A stretch of DNA of 64,000 nt from Methanococcoides sp. LMO-2 (GTDB lineage Archaea; Halobacteriota; Methanosarcinia; Methanosarcinales; Methanosarcinaceae), in NCBI RefSeq assembly GCF_038432375.1, contig NZ_JBCAUS010000006.1, positions 62,001-126,000 on the forward strand, read 5' to 3'. Shown here piece by piece: positions 9,569 to 18,900 of this stretch. A program made the position numbers and the translations under genes. Each line of letters begins with the position of its first letter. The stretch's first letter is position 1. The notes under the pieces are model-generated. The model made no database searches, had not been told where the DNA came from, and saw nothing but the letters and a program-made list of their open reading frames with translations.

Positions 9569-9601
9569 TTCGAGATGTTGCGCTTCGCTCAACATCTCAA
9601 A
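9569..9601. repeat. hairpin-forming inverted repeat
   Basis: GAGATGTTG (9572-9580) and CAACATCTC (9590-9598) are exact reverse complements around a 9-nt loop, with two further T-A pairs beyond one mismatch. It directly follows the CCAGATCTC repeats, so the two together may be one element. It has no clear T-run and does not follow a gene end closely. Confidence 0.65.
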
Positions 9602-9773
9602 TACAGTTTTTGCTGCTGTTGCTATATGAAGAAAAACAGGAAAATTATGGCCGGATGAATTCATAAATACAGTGTGTAAATTGGAAAGAGGAGAAATTGA
9701 TAGCTAATACTACAGATATTAGCAATTAGAAAATAAGTAGTTAAAGATAGTAAATTTAGAAAAGATAGATTGG

Positions 9774-9847
9774 TGGGCCCGCTGAGGTTCGAACTCAGGA
9801 CCTCACGGTTATCAGCCGTGCGCTCCACCTGGCTAAGCTACGGGCCC
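9774..9847 (-). tRNA. tRNA-Ile (GAT)
   Basis: The minus strand folds as a full cloverleaf. The acceptor GGGCCCG pairs with CGGGCCC, the anticodon stem CACGG/CCGTG holds loop CTGATAA with anticodon GAT, and the T-arm contains GTTCGAAC. Discriminator A is followed by an encoded CCA at 9773-9771. A TATA-like stretch lies upstream near 9905 on this strand. Confidence 0.95.
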
Positions 9848-10023
9848 AATGCGTCTCTTGCACGATGTTGTTCATCGTACGAGCTACACAATACACATCC
9901 TAGTATATAATGGTTTTGTTTCGCAGCAACCTCATTTTGTAAATATCGAAGGTGTGCTGGAAAATGATAGAATAATCCAGCGATAGGTTTATTTCCGATA
10001 ATGGTAAGTATGTTCTAAACATT

Positions 10024-10095
10024 GGGCCGGTAGATCAGGGGAAGATCGCTACCTTGGCATGGTAGAGGCCTCGGGTTCAATTCCCGACCGGTCCA
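10024..10095 (+). tRNA. tRNA-Ala (GGC)
   Basis: The acceptor GGGCCGG pairs with CCGGTCC, giving the G3:U70 wobble that marks alanine tRNAs. The anticodon stem CTACC/GGTAG encloses TTGGCAT with anticodon GGC, and the T-loop reads GTTCAATTC. Discriminator A is followed by encoded CCA at 10096-10098. Confidence 0.95.
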
Positions 10096-10098
10096 CCA

Positions 10099-10418
10099 AT
10101 TTCTTTGATACGTTTTATTGATGTTATTTTGAATTTTTGTTATGTGATGTATAACTAGATCTACATACACAACAAGATGCGATCAAACAATTCCCTTAAT
10201 TATGTTCTATACGATATACGCGTAAATATATCACATGAATAATCATTAAGGATTTTGGAAATGTATATATAAGATTGCTGCGTATTTATATACAATATTT
10301 GCATGGAAATGCAAACGATCAAGCTATCACCAACGTCCAATACGTTTTTTGCAATTCCATAACGCTGATTTTTAGCCTAACATATGGACTACTGGGAAAT
10401 ATTCGGGGGTAAAGAATA
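10099..10418 (+). promoter_or_regulatory. cdhA promoter and long leader
   Basis: Two TATA-like boxes occur, TATATATA near 10264-10271 and TATTTATATA at 10283-10292. Either implies a 5' leader of roughly 100-125 nt before ATG 10419. A perfect 7-bp inverted repeat with a GGAA tetraloop, TTTGCAT and ATGCAAA, lies at 10298-10315, at or just after the predicted start point. Long leaders are known for cdh operons of Methanosarcina. Confidence 0.5.
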
Positions 10419-12824
10419 ATGACCAAGCTAACTACGGGAAAGATCTCCATCGAAGATCTGGAAAACGTTCAGATCAACATTAGCAACATTGTGGGAGCTA
10501 TCGAAAAGGAAATAGAAGAAAAAGGTGAAGGAGGACCAACACCAAAACCCGGAATAGAAGAGTTGAGGGACTGGGACTTCAAACTGCTCGATCGGTACGA
10601 ACCTGTGTACACACCGACATCCGACCAATGCAGTTACTGTACGTTCGGTCCATGTGATCTGACAGGTAACAAAGAGGGAGCTTGTGGCATCAATCTGGAA
10701 GGACAGACTTCGCGAGAGTTCCTGCTTAGCACGATAATTGGAGCTGCAGCCCACTCAGCGCATGGACGTCACCTCCTCCATTATTTGATAGAAAAATTCG
10801 GCAGGGACCATCCCATAGAGGTTGGACCATCCAACATCAAAGCACCTAACACCCAGACCGTCACCGGGCACAAACCAGAGACGATCGGGGATCTTGAAGA
10901 GGTACTGCAGTATGTAGAAGAACAACTGACCCAACTTATGGCAACCATCCACATGGGCCAGGAAGGCGAATCTATCGATTTCGAGTCAAAAGCCCTGCAT
11001 GCAGGGATGCTCGACCACGTGGGTATGGAAGTATCTGATATCGCACAGATCTCATGCCTGGAATTCCCAAAAAGCGATCCTGAAACACCTCTCGCAGAGA
11101 TAGGGATGGGGTGTATCGATTCCACAAAACCTGTACTTATCGTCATCGGGCATAACATGGCAGGTGTTTCTAATATAATCGATTACATGGAAGAGCATGA
11201 CCTTCTTGATGAAATAGAACTTGGAGGACTGTGCTGTACAGCCCTTGATATGACCCGCTATAAGACAGAGGGCGGAAATGCTCCAAAGGCAAAGATAGTC
11301 AGTACACTTGCCAAACAGCTGAAGATGATACGTTCAGGTGTCCCGGATGCCATTGTTGTTGATGAGCAGTGCGTGCGTGCTGATGTCCTCAGAGAGGCAC
11401 AGAAGCTCATGATACCTGTGATCACCACCAATGCGAAAATAATGTACGGCCTTCCAAACAGGTCAAATGACAATGTGGATGACATCCTTGATGACCTGAC
11501 CAGTGGAAAGGAGCCAGGTGCCCTCATGCTTGACTTTGACAAGCTTGGAGAACTGGCACCACGCCTTGTCCAAAAGATGGCAGTCATACGCGACGAAAAA
11601 GGCATAAGGGGACTCCCGACCGAAGAGGAGTTCAAAGAACTTACGTCGAGATGTGTTCACTGTCTGGCATGTGAACTTGCCTGCCCGATCAACCTGCCCA
11701 TAAGCGATGCAATGACCGCTGCAGAGAATGGAGACCTGAACCCATTTGAGGCACTCCGCGACAAATGTATAGGATGTGGTAGATGCGATCATTCATGCCC
11801 GAAGGACATTCCTGTACTGAATGTAATAGAGAAGGCGGCACAGAAGGTCATACGGGAAGAGATAGGAAAGGTAAGGGTAGGAAGAGGTCAGATCAGTGAC
11901 CCCGAGATCCGGGAAGAGGGTGTCAACCTTGTACTTGGAACTACACCTGGCATTATTGCAATAGTAGGATGCTCGAACTATCCGGACGGGACCAAGGATG
12001 TGTACGATATAGCAGATGAGATGCTTAAGAGGAATTACATTGTTCTGGTCTCAGGATGTTCGGGAATGGATGTTGGTATGTACAAGGATGAGGAAGGTCA
12101 GACACTCTATGAGAAGTATCCGGCAAAGTTCCTCAAAGGCAATCTGATCAACATGGGTTCCTGTGTGTCCAACTCCCATATCACGGCAACTGCGATCAAA
12201 GTTGCAGCAATATTTGCACAGAGGGACATCACCGGCAACTACGAAGAAATCGCAGACTACATTCTGAACCGTGTGGGTGCGGTCGGAATTGCCTGGGGCG
12301 CCTATTCGCAGAAAGCCCTGTCTATAGGAACAGGATGCAACAGACTGGGAATACCTGTAGTGCTCGGACCCCACGGCTCGAAGTTCCGCAGGGCGATAAT
12401 CGGAAAACCATATGATAAGGACAAATGGAAGGTATACGATGCACGTAATGGCGAAGTGATGCCAATACCACCTGCACCTGAATACCTTATCACCACGGCG
12501 GAGACCATTGAAGAACTGATGCCAATGCTTGCCAAGAGCTGCATACGTCCGAGTGACAACAATATGGGAAGGATGATCAAGCTCACCCATTACATTGAGC
12601 TCAGCCAGAAATATCTTGGAATAATGCCCGATGACTGGCACACTTTTGTCAGGACTGAGACAGACCTGCCTCTTGCAAAGCGCGAGGAACTTCTCAATAT
12701 ACTTGAGAAGGAACATGGATGGGAGATTGACTGGGACAAGAAGAAGATCCTCTCAGGACCGTCCATGAAACTTGATGTTTCAGCCCAGCCGACCAATCTG
12801 AAAAGACTTTGTAAGGAAGCATGA
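10419..12824 (+). CDS. cdhA: CODH/acetyl-CoA decarbonylase alpha subunit, solitary CdhA
   Basis: At 801 residues this is a full-length CdhA, the Ni-Fe CO dehydrogenase subunit. Visible ligands fit the family: His245 (GHNMAGV), Cys273, Cys318 (DEQCVR), Cys518, Cys547 and Cys582 for the C-cluster; two ferredoxin motifs at Cys412-422 and Cys450-460; B-cluster Cys71, Cys74, Cys79 and Cys89. The canonical family has two more cysteines here (Cys73 and Cys77 in M. barkeri numbering), which bind the D-cluster shared between two subunits. Here both are serine (Ser68, Ser72). No cdhB, C, D or E follows, unlike the usual operon. It may correspond to the solitary CdhA3 reported in Methanosarcina acetivorans to affect cdh expression. 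Confidence 0.93.
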   Translation: MTKLTTGKISIEDLENVQINISNIVGAIEKEIEEKGEGGPTPKPGIEELRDWDFKLLDRYEPVYTPTSDQCSYCTFGPCDLTGNKEGACGINLEGQTSREFLLSTIIGAAAHSAHGRHLLHYLIEKFGRDHPIEVGPSNIKAPNTQTVTGHKPETIGDLEEVLQYVEEQLTQLMATIHMGQEGESIDFESKALHAGMLDHVGMEVSDIAQISCLEFPKSDPETPLAEIGMGCIDSTKPVLIVIGHNMAGVSNIIDYMEEHDLLDEIELGGLCCTALDMTRYKTEGGNAPKAKIVSTLAKQLKMIRSGVPDAIVVDEQCVRADVLREAQKLMIPVITTNAKIMYGLPNRSNDNVDDILDDLTSGKEPGALMLDFDKLGELAPRLVQKMAVIRDEKGIRGLPTEEEFKELTSRCVHCLACELACPINLPISDAMTAAENGDLNPFEALRDKCIGCGRCDHSCPKDIPVLNVIEKAAQKVIREEIGKVRVGRGQISDPEIREEGVNLVLGTTPGIIAIVGCSNYPDGTKDVYDIADEMLKRNYIVLVSGCSGMDVGMYKDEEGQTLYEKYPAKFLKGNLINMGSCVSNSHITATAIKVAAIFAQRDITGNYEEIADYILNRVGAVGIAWGAYSQKALSIGTGCNRLGIPVVLGPHGSKFRRAIIGKPYDKDKWKVYDARNGEVMPIPPAPEYLITTAETIEELMPMLAKSCIRPSDNNMGRMIKLTHYIELSQKYLGIMPDDWHTFVRTETDLPLAKREELLNILEKEHGWEIDWDKKKILSGPSMKLDVSAQPTNLKRLCKEA

Positions 12825-12991
12825 TATCCGGCCTGGTATCTTTGGTCCAGTCACAGAGAATATCCAGTGAACCACAAACTCGGGTCCAAAGGACTTAGAG
12901 CCAAAACGGCCAACTGTAGTTGCAAAAATGATTCAAAAGCAAAGGGAACACTTCCAGGAGCGAGGTACCAATAAACTATAGTATATAATAA

Positions 12992-13029
12992 AAAAATGGG
13001 CATTTCATCCGAATGTTTTGCCCATTTTT
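12992..13029. terminator. bidirectional terminator
   Basis: AAAAATGGGCA (12992-13002) and TGCCCATTTTT (13019-13029) form an exact 11-bp stem. A-tracts and T-tracts on its ends can serve cdhA on the plus strand and the CMD-family gene at 13038 on the minus strand. Confidence 0.7.
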
Positions 13030-13037
13030 AAGTTACT

Positions 13038-13400
13038 TTATTTGAGAAGTTTCAGTGCATCCCTGCATGCAGCTACTGCAGGAGCTCCGGATGTTATGGA
13101 GATCACTTCCAGCGTTTCCATAATCTCTTCTTTGGTGGCACCATTTTGAAGAGCACTCTTCATTTGAACCACAGTACACCTTTCACATTGTTTAGATGCA
13201 ACGACGGCAAGTGCCATTAGGATCTTGTATTTTGCAGGCAAGGCACCATCTGATAGGATCTTCTGGTTGCAACGATTATATTTCCTTAGGAAATGTGGAT
13301 CCAGCTCTCCAAGGGTCTCAAGAATATGAGGTGTGAAACCCAGTTTATCACTCATGCTATCCAGCAATTCTTCATGTTCAAGTTCTTCGTGTTCAGACAT
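13038..13400 (-). CDS. carboxymuconolactone decarboxylase (AhpD-like) family protein
   Basis: The 120-residue helical protein carries the CMD/AhpD core: [20 protein letters not shown], then [19 protein letters not shown] with a CxxC, then the [13 protein letters not shown] helix. AhpD-type proteins use the CxxC pair as a thiol-disulfide or peroxidatic centre and form trimers or hexamers. GGGGGT precedes ATG 13400. It ends at a terminator shared with cdhA. A role in redox defence of this strict anaerobe is likely but unproven. Confidence 0.85.
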   Translation of the reverse strand: MSEHEELEHEELLDSMSDKLGFTPHILETLGELDPHFLRKYNRCNQKILSDGALPAKYKILMALAVVASKQCERCTVVQMKSALQNGATKEEIMETLEVISITSGAPAVAACRDALKLLK

Positions 13401-13721
13401 TATATACCCCCATAAATTATTACATAAAAACTCGGTTTGAATGTTATTTATTTTTTTCTACAGATGAGGAAAACTTGTCGAAAAGTTTCATCATTTCAAT
13501 CATCCCCACCATTCAACATAACTATTGATCAAGAATCCCACATACACCGGACAATGCACCCGAGCAGCCCATAATTGTTCTTTTTAAAATCATTTAAACC
13601 TGCCAAGATCTTTTAGTCATCTCTGTCCTGGGAAGTATACGAAATCAGAAAATGCAAAGTGCCAATAAAAACAGGAAATAACTTTATAGAAATTGCATCT
13701 TAATATTATTGGAGGTACCTG
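13401..13721. other. divergent promoter region
   Basis: About 320 bp of AT-rich DNA between two divergent genes. CTTTATAG at 13683-13690 is a likely TATA box for the membrane protein at 13722, with GGAGGT as its ribosome binding site. TTTTTATGTAAT near 13425 on the minus strand may serve the AhpD-like gene. Nothing else was recognised. Confidence 0.4.
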
Positions 13722-14300
13722 ATGAAACGTCGGACGACAGCAATATCCTTTGTACTTTTTGTTTCTGCAATAATAGTCTTCATACTTTTACAGGAAAAGG
13801 ATATGCCATTAAGGATGGTCGACAGGGCAACAGGACTATTTGCTTATCTGTTCATCTTTTTAGCAATACTATCTTCTGAATACATGATGCAGATGATGAA
13901 AATTTTTGGAACAGGATTTATCACCATACACCATCTTCTCGCCAGAACAGGGATTTCCCTCATGGTCATACATCCCATTGCATTCGCATTTGAAGAAAAA
14001 AGTATCTCAGTATTTTTACCGGTATTATATCCACTAAAGGATTTTCTGGAACTTGCAGGCAGACCGGCATTTTACCTTATATTAATAGCAGTAGCAGCGG
14101 CCGTATACAGGAAGCATATTATCAAAAAATGGAAGAACTTCCATTATTTGAACTACCTTGCTTTCATAATGATCTTCATACACGCATGGTTAATTGGAAC
14201 AGATCTTCAATATACAATAATGAAAATACTCTGGATATCCATGGCGCTGATAGTTTTCGGAGTTTTTGTTCATAAACATCTGATCAACTCAAGATCATAA
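13722..14300 (+). CDS. ferric-reductase-like transmembrane protein
   Basis: The 192-residue protein has about six membrane helices. Histidines placed as heme ligands occur in helix 3 (FITIHHLLARTG), helix 4 (LMVIHPIAF) and the later pair FHYLNYLAFIMIFIHAWLIG. This resembles the ferric reductase/MsrQ-like membrane domain that carries electrons across the membrane through two b hemes. There is no flavin or NAD domain, so a partner must supply electrons. GGAGGT gives a good start at 13722. The convergent neighbour at 14551 is an F420/Fe-S oxidoreductase, a possible but unproven partner. Confidence 0.75.
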   Translation: MKRRTTAISFVLFVSAIIVFILLQEKDMPLRMVDRATGLFAYLFIFLAILSSEYMMQMMKIFGTGFITIHHLLARTGISLMVIHPIAFAFEEKSISVFLPVLYPLKDFLELAGRPAFYLILIAVAAAVYRKHIIKKWKNFHYLNYLAFIMIFIHAWLIGTDLQYTIMKILWISMALIVFGVFVHKHLINSRS

Positions 14301-14550
14301 ATCGAAAGAGGTTTTACTTCCTTTATCAGAAAACAGTTTCTTAAAAGGCAATTCAAGTTGAAACCTCTTCATTGAGGATTATTACCCCACCTGATATTAA
14401 TCCAACATCTACAGACATCCATATATTTACTCCATATATTCACTGGACCTTCAAAAGCTATTGAAAGTTGCCCTTTTTACTGGTTGCTACTCCACCTATA
14501 GACCCACCATTTTTGTTACTGATTTGTAGGTAGAGCAACACTACAAAAGA

Positions 14551-15711
14551 TCATTTCTTTTGCCTGCGGTTCAAACCATACATCTGCACCTTCTTCATCT
14601 TCGCAAGATTGACAGCACGGTCCATTTCCTTCTTCTCAAGGCGCCTTGCATCGATGTAACCATTGTCGATCGCCTCACAGAGGATCTCCTAACCGATGGA
14701 CGAGCGTGCCAGAACAGTGCTCCAGCCCTGCGGCGTTCCCACGCCACCAAAGGAGATGTCCGAGTTCTCTGCAGCCATATCGGTACAGAACTTGCAGGAT
14801 GTAGACCTGTATTGGTCCAGTTCAGAAAGATCATAGCTCTCCAGGCCATCGGCCATACCAAATTCAAAGACACCTTTACGGATCTTCATGGACTCAATAT
14901 CATTGAGGTCCATCCCTTTTGCTTGCACGAATTCCCTGATACCTTCATGCTCGAAACTATCCATACAGAAAAGCCCGAACTTCAGGACCTTTGCTCTGAG
15001 GAACAGGTGAAGGAACCCATATGGACTTGTCTGCATCTTGTGAACAGCATCAATATTGCAACTGGGCCCCACAAATGCAATGCTCCTCATACCCTGCTTG
15101 ATGGCACTCATCAATGGCTCCATGGTCATGCTGTGGGAATAGATGCTTCCTGCTGACTCAAGGACCTCATCTGCGGTCGTTGCAATAAAAGGTTCAGGCC
15201 TCCAGGGATTACCTTCCGACTTCCTTGTAACGATGGCACAATCCAGAAGCCCCTCCTCAAGCCCGTATGCAAGCAGAGAAGTAACTACCCCACCGTCCTG
15301 GCCCTTAGAGTCGGGCATCCCAGACCTGGCCGCATAGCCGAACCTGAGCTTGCCCACAAGGTCCTCTTCCCTTGTAACGGTCCTTGGACACTGGTTGTAG
15401 CAGACACCACAGGCAGTGCACTTATCGATCAGTTTGGGCTGGCTGTTCACAAAGGCTATGGACTCACAGGAAGAGACGCAGGCACCGCACAATGTGCAGA
15501 TACCAAGGTTTATAATCTCCTTCTTGAGCTTCCCAAAGGATATCCTCTCCTTCTCACCAATGTTGCGCTTCAGGCGTATTACGCTCTTTTCCAGCTGATC
15601 GAACTTGTTCTTGCATTCAGCAGAACAAAAATAGTACTTCTTTCCGCCATAATCCGTAACATAGGAGCTGCCCTCACTTACATGAGCTTTACAGATAGGG
15701 TCTGTCATCAT
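14551..15711 (-). CDS. YHS / ferredoxin / FrhB-like F420 oxidoreductase with in-frame UAG (probable pyrrolysine)
   Basis: The protein starts at ATG 15711 (GGTGG upstream). It has a YHS metal-binding domain (DPICKAHV, then YYFCSAECKNKF), two [4Fe-4S] motifs (CTLCGACVSSC and CTACGVCYNQC) and the coenzyme F420 hydrogenase/dehydrogenase beta-subunit domain. At codon 341 the frame meets TAG (14691-14689). It then continues for 45 codons without a stop, EILCEAIDNGYIDARRLEKK and onward, to TGA at 14553-14551. The extension reads like the usual C-terminus of the family (GE-EIL-EAI-NGYI). UAG decoding as pyrrolysine gives 386 residues. Ending at the UAG would remove this tail. It probably oxidises or reduces F420 with a ferredoxin-like partner. 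Confidence 0.8.
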
Positions 15712-15861
15712 TTTTATCACCACCGTAAATATGAGTGATGAAGTAGTAAAAACTCATTCGTAATAAAACAAACTTTAATTATTTTTAATTGTAATTGTTT
15801 TACGTGAGGATAATAATATCCATGTTCGGAAACAAATGGAATAATATTAAAAAGTAAAAAG

Positions 15862-15904
15862 GAAAAAATACAGCATTTTTCCGGATTTTCGAAATGAAAT
15901 GCTG
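15862..15904 (-). terminator. terminator of the CobN operon
   Basis: CAGCATTT (15871-15878) and AAATGCTG (15897-15904) form an exact 8-bp stem 19 bp after the chelatase stop. On the minus strand the stem is followed by T-rich DNA (TATTTTTTCCTTTTT). Confidence 0.6.
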
Positions 15905-15922
15905 CCACCCTTTGCCTTACAA

Positions 15923-18900
15923 TTACTTCTTTCTCATGAAACCGAAGTAGATCAATCCCGCAGATAACAGGACCAACACCGCACCTATTACATCAGAACC
16001 TGAGAAAGACGATGATGATGAAGACTCATCAGGAGTATTCTCACGAGTCATTTCATAGCCTTCAACGTAGTTGTCCTGTGAAGCAGCAGTTGCCTGATCG
16101 GTCGTAGTTCCATAACCTGTAGCATCAGTGCTTGTGGTTGTGCTATTTACCACGTTTGCCGATGGAGTGTTCGAGCTGGTCTTCCTGCTGGAGCTACTGG
16201 TTTCAGGATAACGATGTGTTGCATCCTGCATCAGTTTGTTGTACTCATCAATAGTTGCCTGGTCGACAACACCTGGTACGGACATTATACCCTGCACATA
16301 CTCATCAAGCAGAGCATTTCCACAGGTATGATGACAGCATGTTACACCATTCTCGACAACTGATTCAATATACTCCCTAACCAGAGTCTGGATTACCTCA
16401 TCGGATGCGTCCCAGTAATCCTTTCTTGTTGTCTCAAGCATGCGGGCTAGCTGGGACTGATATTGATAGGGGTTCTCTGCGTAGAACTCGTCCAGACCAA
16501 GATCATACTTATCCAGAACATATGCCTCATACATCATGTTCCAGTCATCGTCCGTAACCATGTCCGGGCATGTAGCATCCCATCCCCACATGTACTCCGT
16601 GAATTTCATGAATTCCCTTGCACCGGCATAATCGAATTCCATCATTCCAGTCATCCATGAAGGATTGAGATACCTGGCACGCAATTCATTCCTGAAAGCC
16701 TCTTCAAGTGTTGTGTACTGAGGATTGTCAACATCCTTGAAGTCGGCTATATACATATCAGGAGTTTCCCCTGTAAGGGATCTGACAGCAAGTCCAAGAC
16801 CTCCGAGATACGAGTAGAAATCATCGTTGTCGATGAGTCCGTATAGGTTCGAGGTATCACTGTGCATAGCCACATCAACATCTTCGAGGTTCATTTTGAA
16901 CACATCTTCGTAGTTTTCTCCCCATGAATCTGCTCCATAGATATTGGACATTCTGGAGATGTAGAGATCCGCCATCTTGCTTTCATCATCCCATGTGTCA
17001 CTGGCAGCAACTGTTTCCGAAATTCCCGTACCATAAGAGCCAGGTGGTTCACTGAAGATCCTTGACCTGGAGATGTATTCTGCAGTCTCATTATCATAGC
17101 CCATGGCTATAAGTTCAGCCTCCATCTCAAGAGAATTCCTTCTGACGAAGTTGAAGTCTTCGCTCTCATTAAGGTCTGCAACTATACGGACAGCTTCATC
17201 CATCCATTCAAGCTGAAGTGGGAATGTGTCGCGGTATAGACCTGACGGAAGGACGAGTACATCAATCCTTGGATGTGTCATATTCTCTTCTGGGATCACA
17301 TTGAAACCTGTGATCCTTCCACTGCTCCTTTCAAGCTCTACACCTATAAGAGCGTAGATCTGCGCTTCCATGAGTCCTTTGTGACGCATTGTTTCAACTG
17401 ACCACAGGATAAAGGCCTGTTTGTCTGGATATACACCATTTACTGCATAGTAATCTGCTACCCACTGATCAATAAGGACTTTTCCAAGAGCCTCTGTTTC
17501 AGCATCAGGGAATTTTCTCTGGTCAAAACTGTAGAAGTTCCTTCCGGTTGGCAATGCTTCAGGATTGCGTATTGGGTCGTTTCCAGGTCCAGGTTCAATA
17601 TACTCTGCATTGAGTGCACGCAATGTCTGGTCGATCTCACGAGTGGTCTGCGCCAGCTGACCTGAATAATACAATGCCTGATCGAGATCTGCAGTAACAT
17701 TGGCATCAGTAAGATTAAGTACCTCAAGCTGAGCTGCTGACACATTTGTTCCGTTGATCAAAGTGGCATTCAGAAGATCAGCTGCACATGTATTAGCTGC
17801 ATTCTCCCAATCCTCCTCGTCTCCGGTATCTTTGGGGATCACACTATAGATGTGATCAATGAAATCACTACGAAGCATCGACTTGACCATTGATACAAGT
17901 TTCTCGTTCTCAGGAGCAACACCAAAGATGTGGAGTCCGTAAGGCATGAGTGTTGTCTGCAGTTTATGCAGGTAGTCATGGAGAACTGAATCAAGGAATG
18001 TTTCGAATTCCTCGTCAGTCATGGCATTCAATTCATCACATGTAACATTGAGGTCGTTCACCAGACATAGCGAGTCATATAATTCAATGGTACTGTTACG
18101 GTAGAGTGCCATCTTTGCAGTATCATTGATACTCTTTGCATCTTCGTAATTGTGTATCTTCTCATGCATTATTGACAAGTTACCATAAAGTCCTGCTTCC
18201 ACTATCGGTGGTGTCAGGTGGTCTATGATAACTGCATTGCCTCTACGCTTTGCCTGTGTACCTTCTCCGACATTATCCATGATGTAAGGATAGATCACAG
18301 GAGTTTCAGCAACCATTATTGAAGGATAGTCATATCTCCAGAGTCCAACTTCCTTTCCAGGCAACCATTCCTGTGTACCATGAGTACCGAAATGGATCAT
18401 TGCATCTGCATCATAGACATTGTTGATCCAGAAGTATGTTGCAAGATACTGGTGTGTTGGCGGAAGTTCCTTGTCATGATAGAGGATACTCTCATCTGAA
18501 AGAGTACCTCTGGTAGGCTGTGGTATGAAATTGACATTACCAAGCTGTACTGTAGGGATCACAAAGTTCCCATCATACACCATTATATCGCCAGGGGCAG
18601 TTCCCCATTTACTTTCAACATCCTGTCTTACAGATTCAGGAAGAGTGTTATACCAGGCGAGATAATCCTCCACAGGAACAAGGGTCACATTGCCGGAATT
18701 GACAACCTTCTCAAGTTCTCCGGGAGCCCAGGAACCAACGTTCCTGCTTTCAATGAACAGGTCGATGAACTCACTGGCATTTGGAATTGTACCATTACCA
18801 ATATCGTAACCATCTGCCCTCATTTGTTCAAGAAGCAATGTGAAACTTGAACCGATATCCAGATAGCTGGCACCAATGTTGTTCTTACCACCTTCATGGT

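Larger units (their letters stand above)
9400..9770. other. non-coding region with short repeats
   Basis: This 370-bp region between the regulator and tRNA-Ile has no convincing gene; the 60-odd-codon ORFs on both strands are made of repeat sequence. It holds the CCAGATCTC repeats and a hairpin, listed separately. Confidence 0.5.

Noticed and set aside
9461-9664. Overlapping ORFs of about 65 codons on both strands
   Set aside because: They are made of the repeat and hairpin sequence and have low-complexity products.
12051-12716. 221-codon ORF antisense to cdhA
   Set aside because: Shadow of the cdhA coding frame; no independent support.
10419-13400. A full cdhABCDE operon
   Set aside because: Only the alpha subunit is present; a terminator and an unrelated convergent gene follow directly.
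14689-15723. F420 beta-like gene as a pseudogene or a normal gene ending at the TAG
   Set aside because: The frame continues for 45 family-like codons to a TGA, there are no other lesions, and TAG is not used as a stop elsewhere in the window.
15923-16100. PGF-CTERM sorting signal on the CobN-like protein
   Set aside because: The C-terminus has a Ser-rich linker, one helix and a basic tail, but no PGF motif before the helix.
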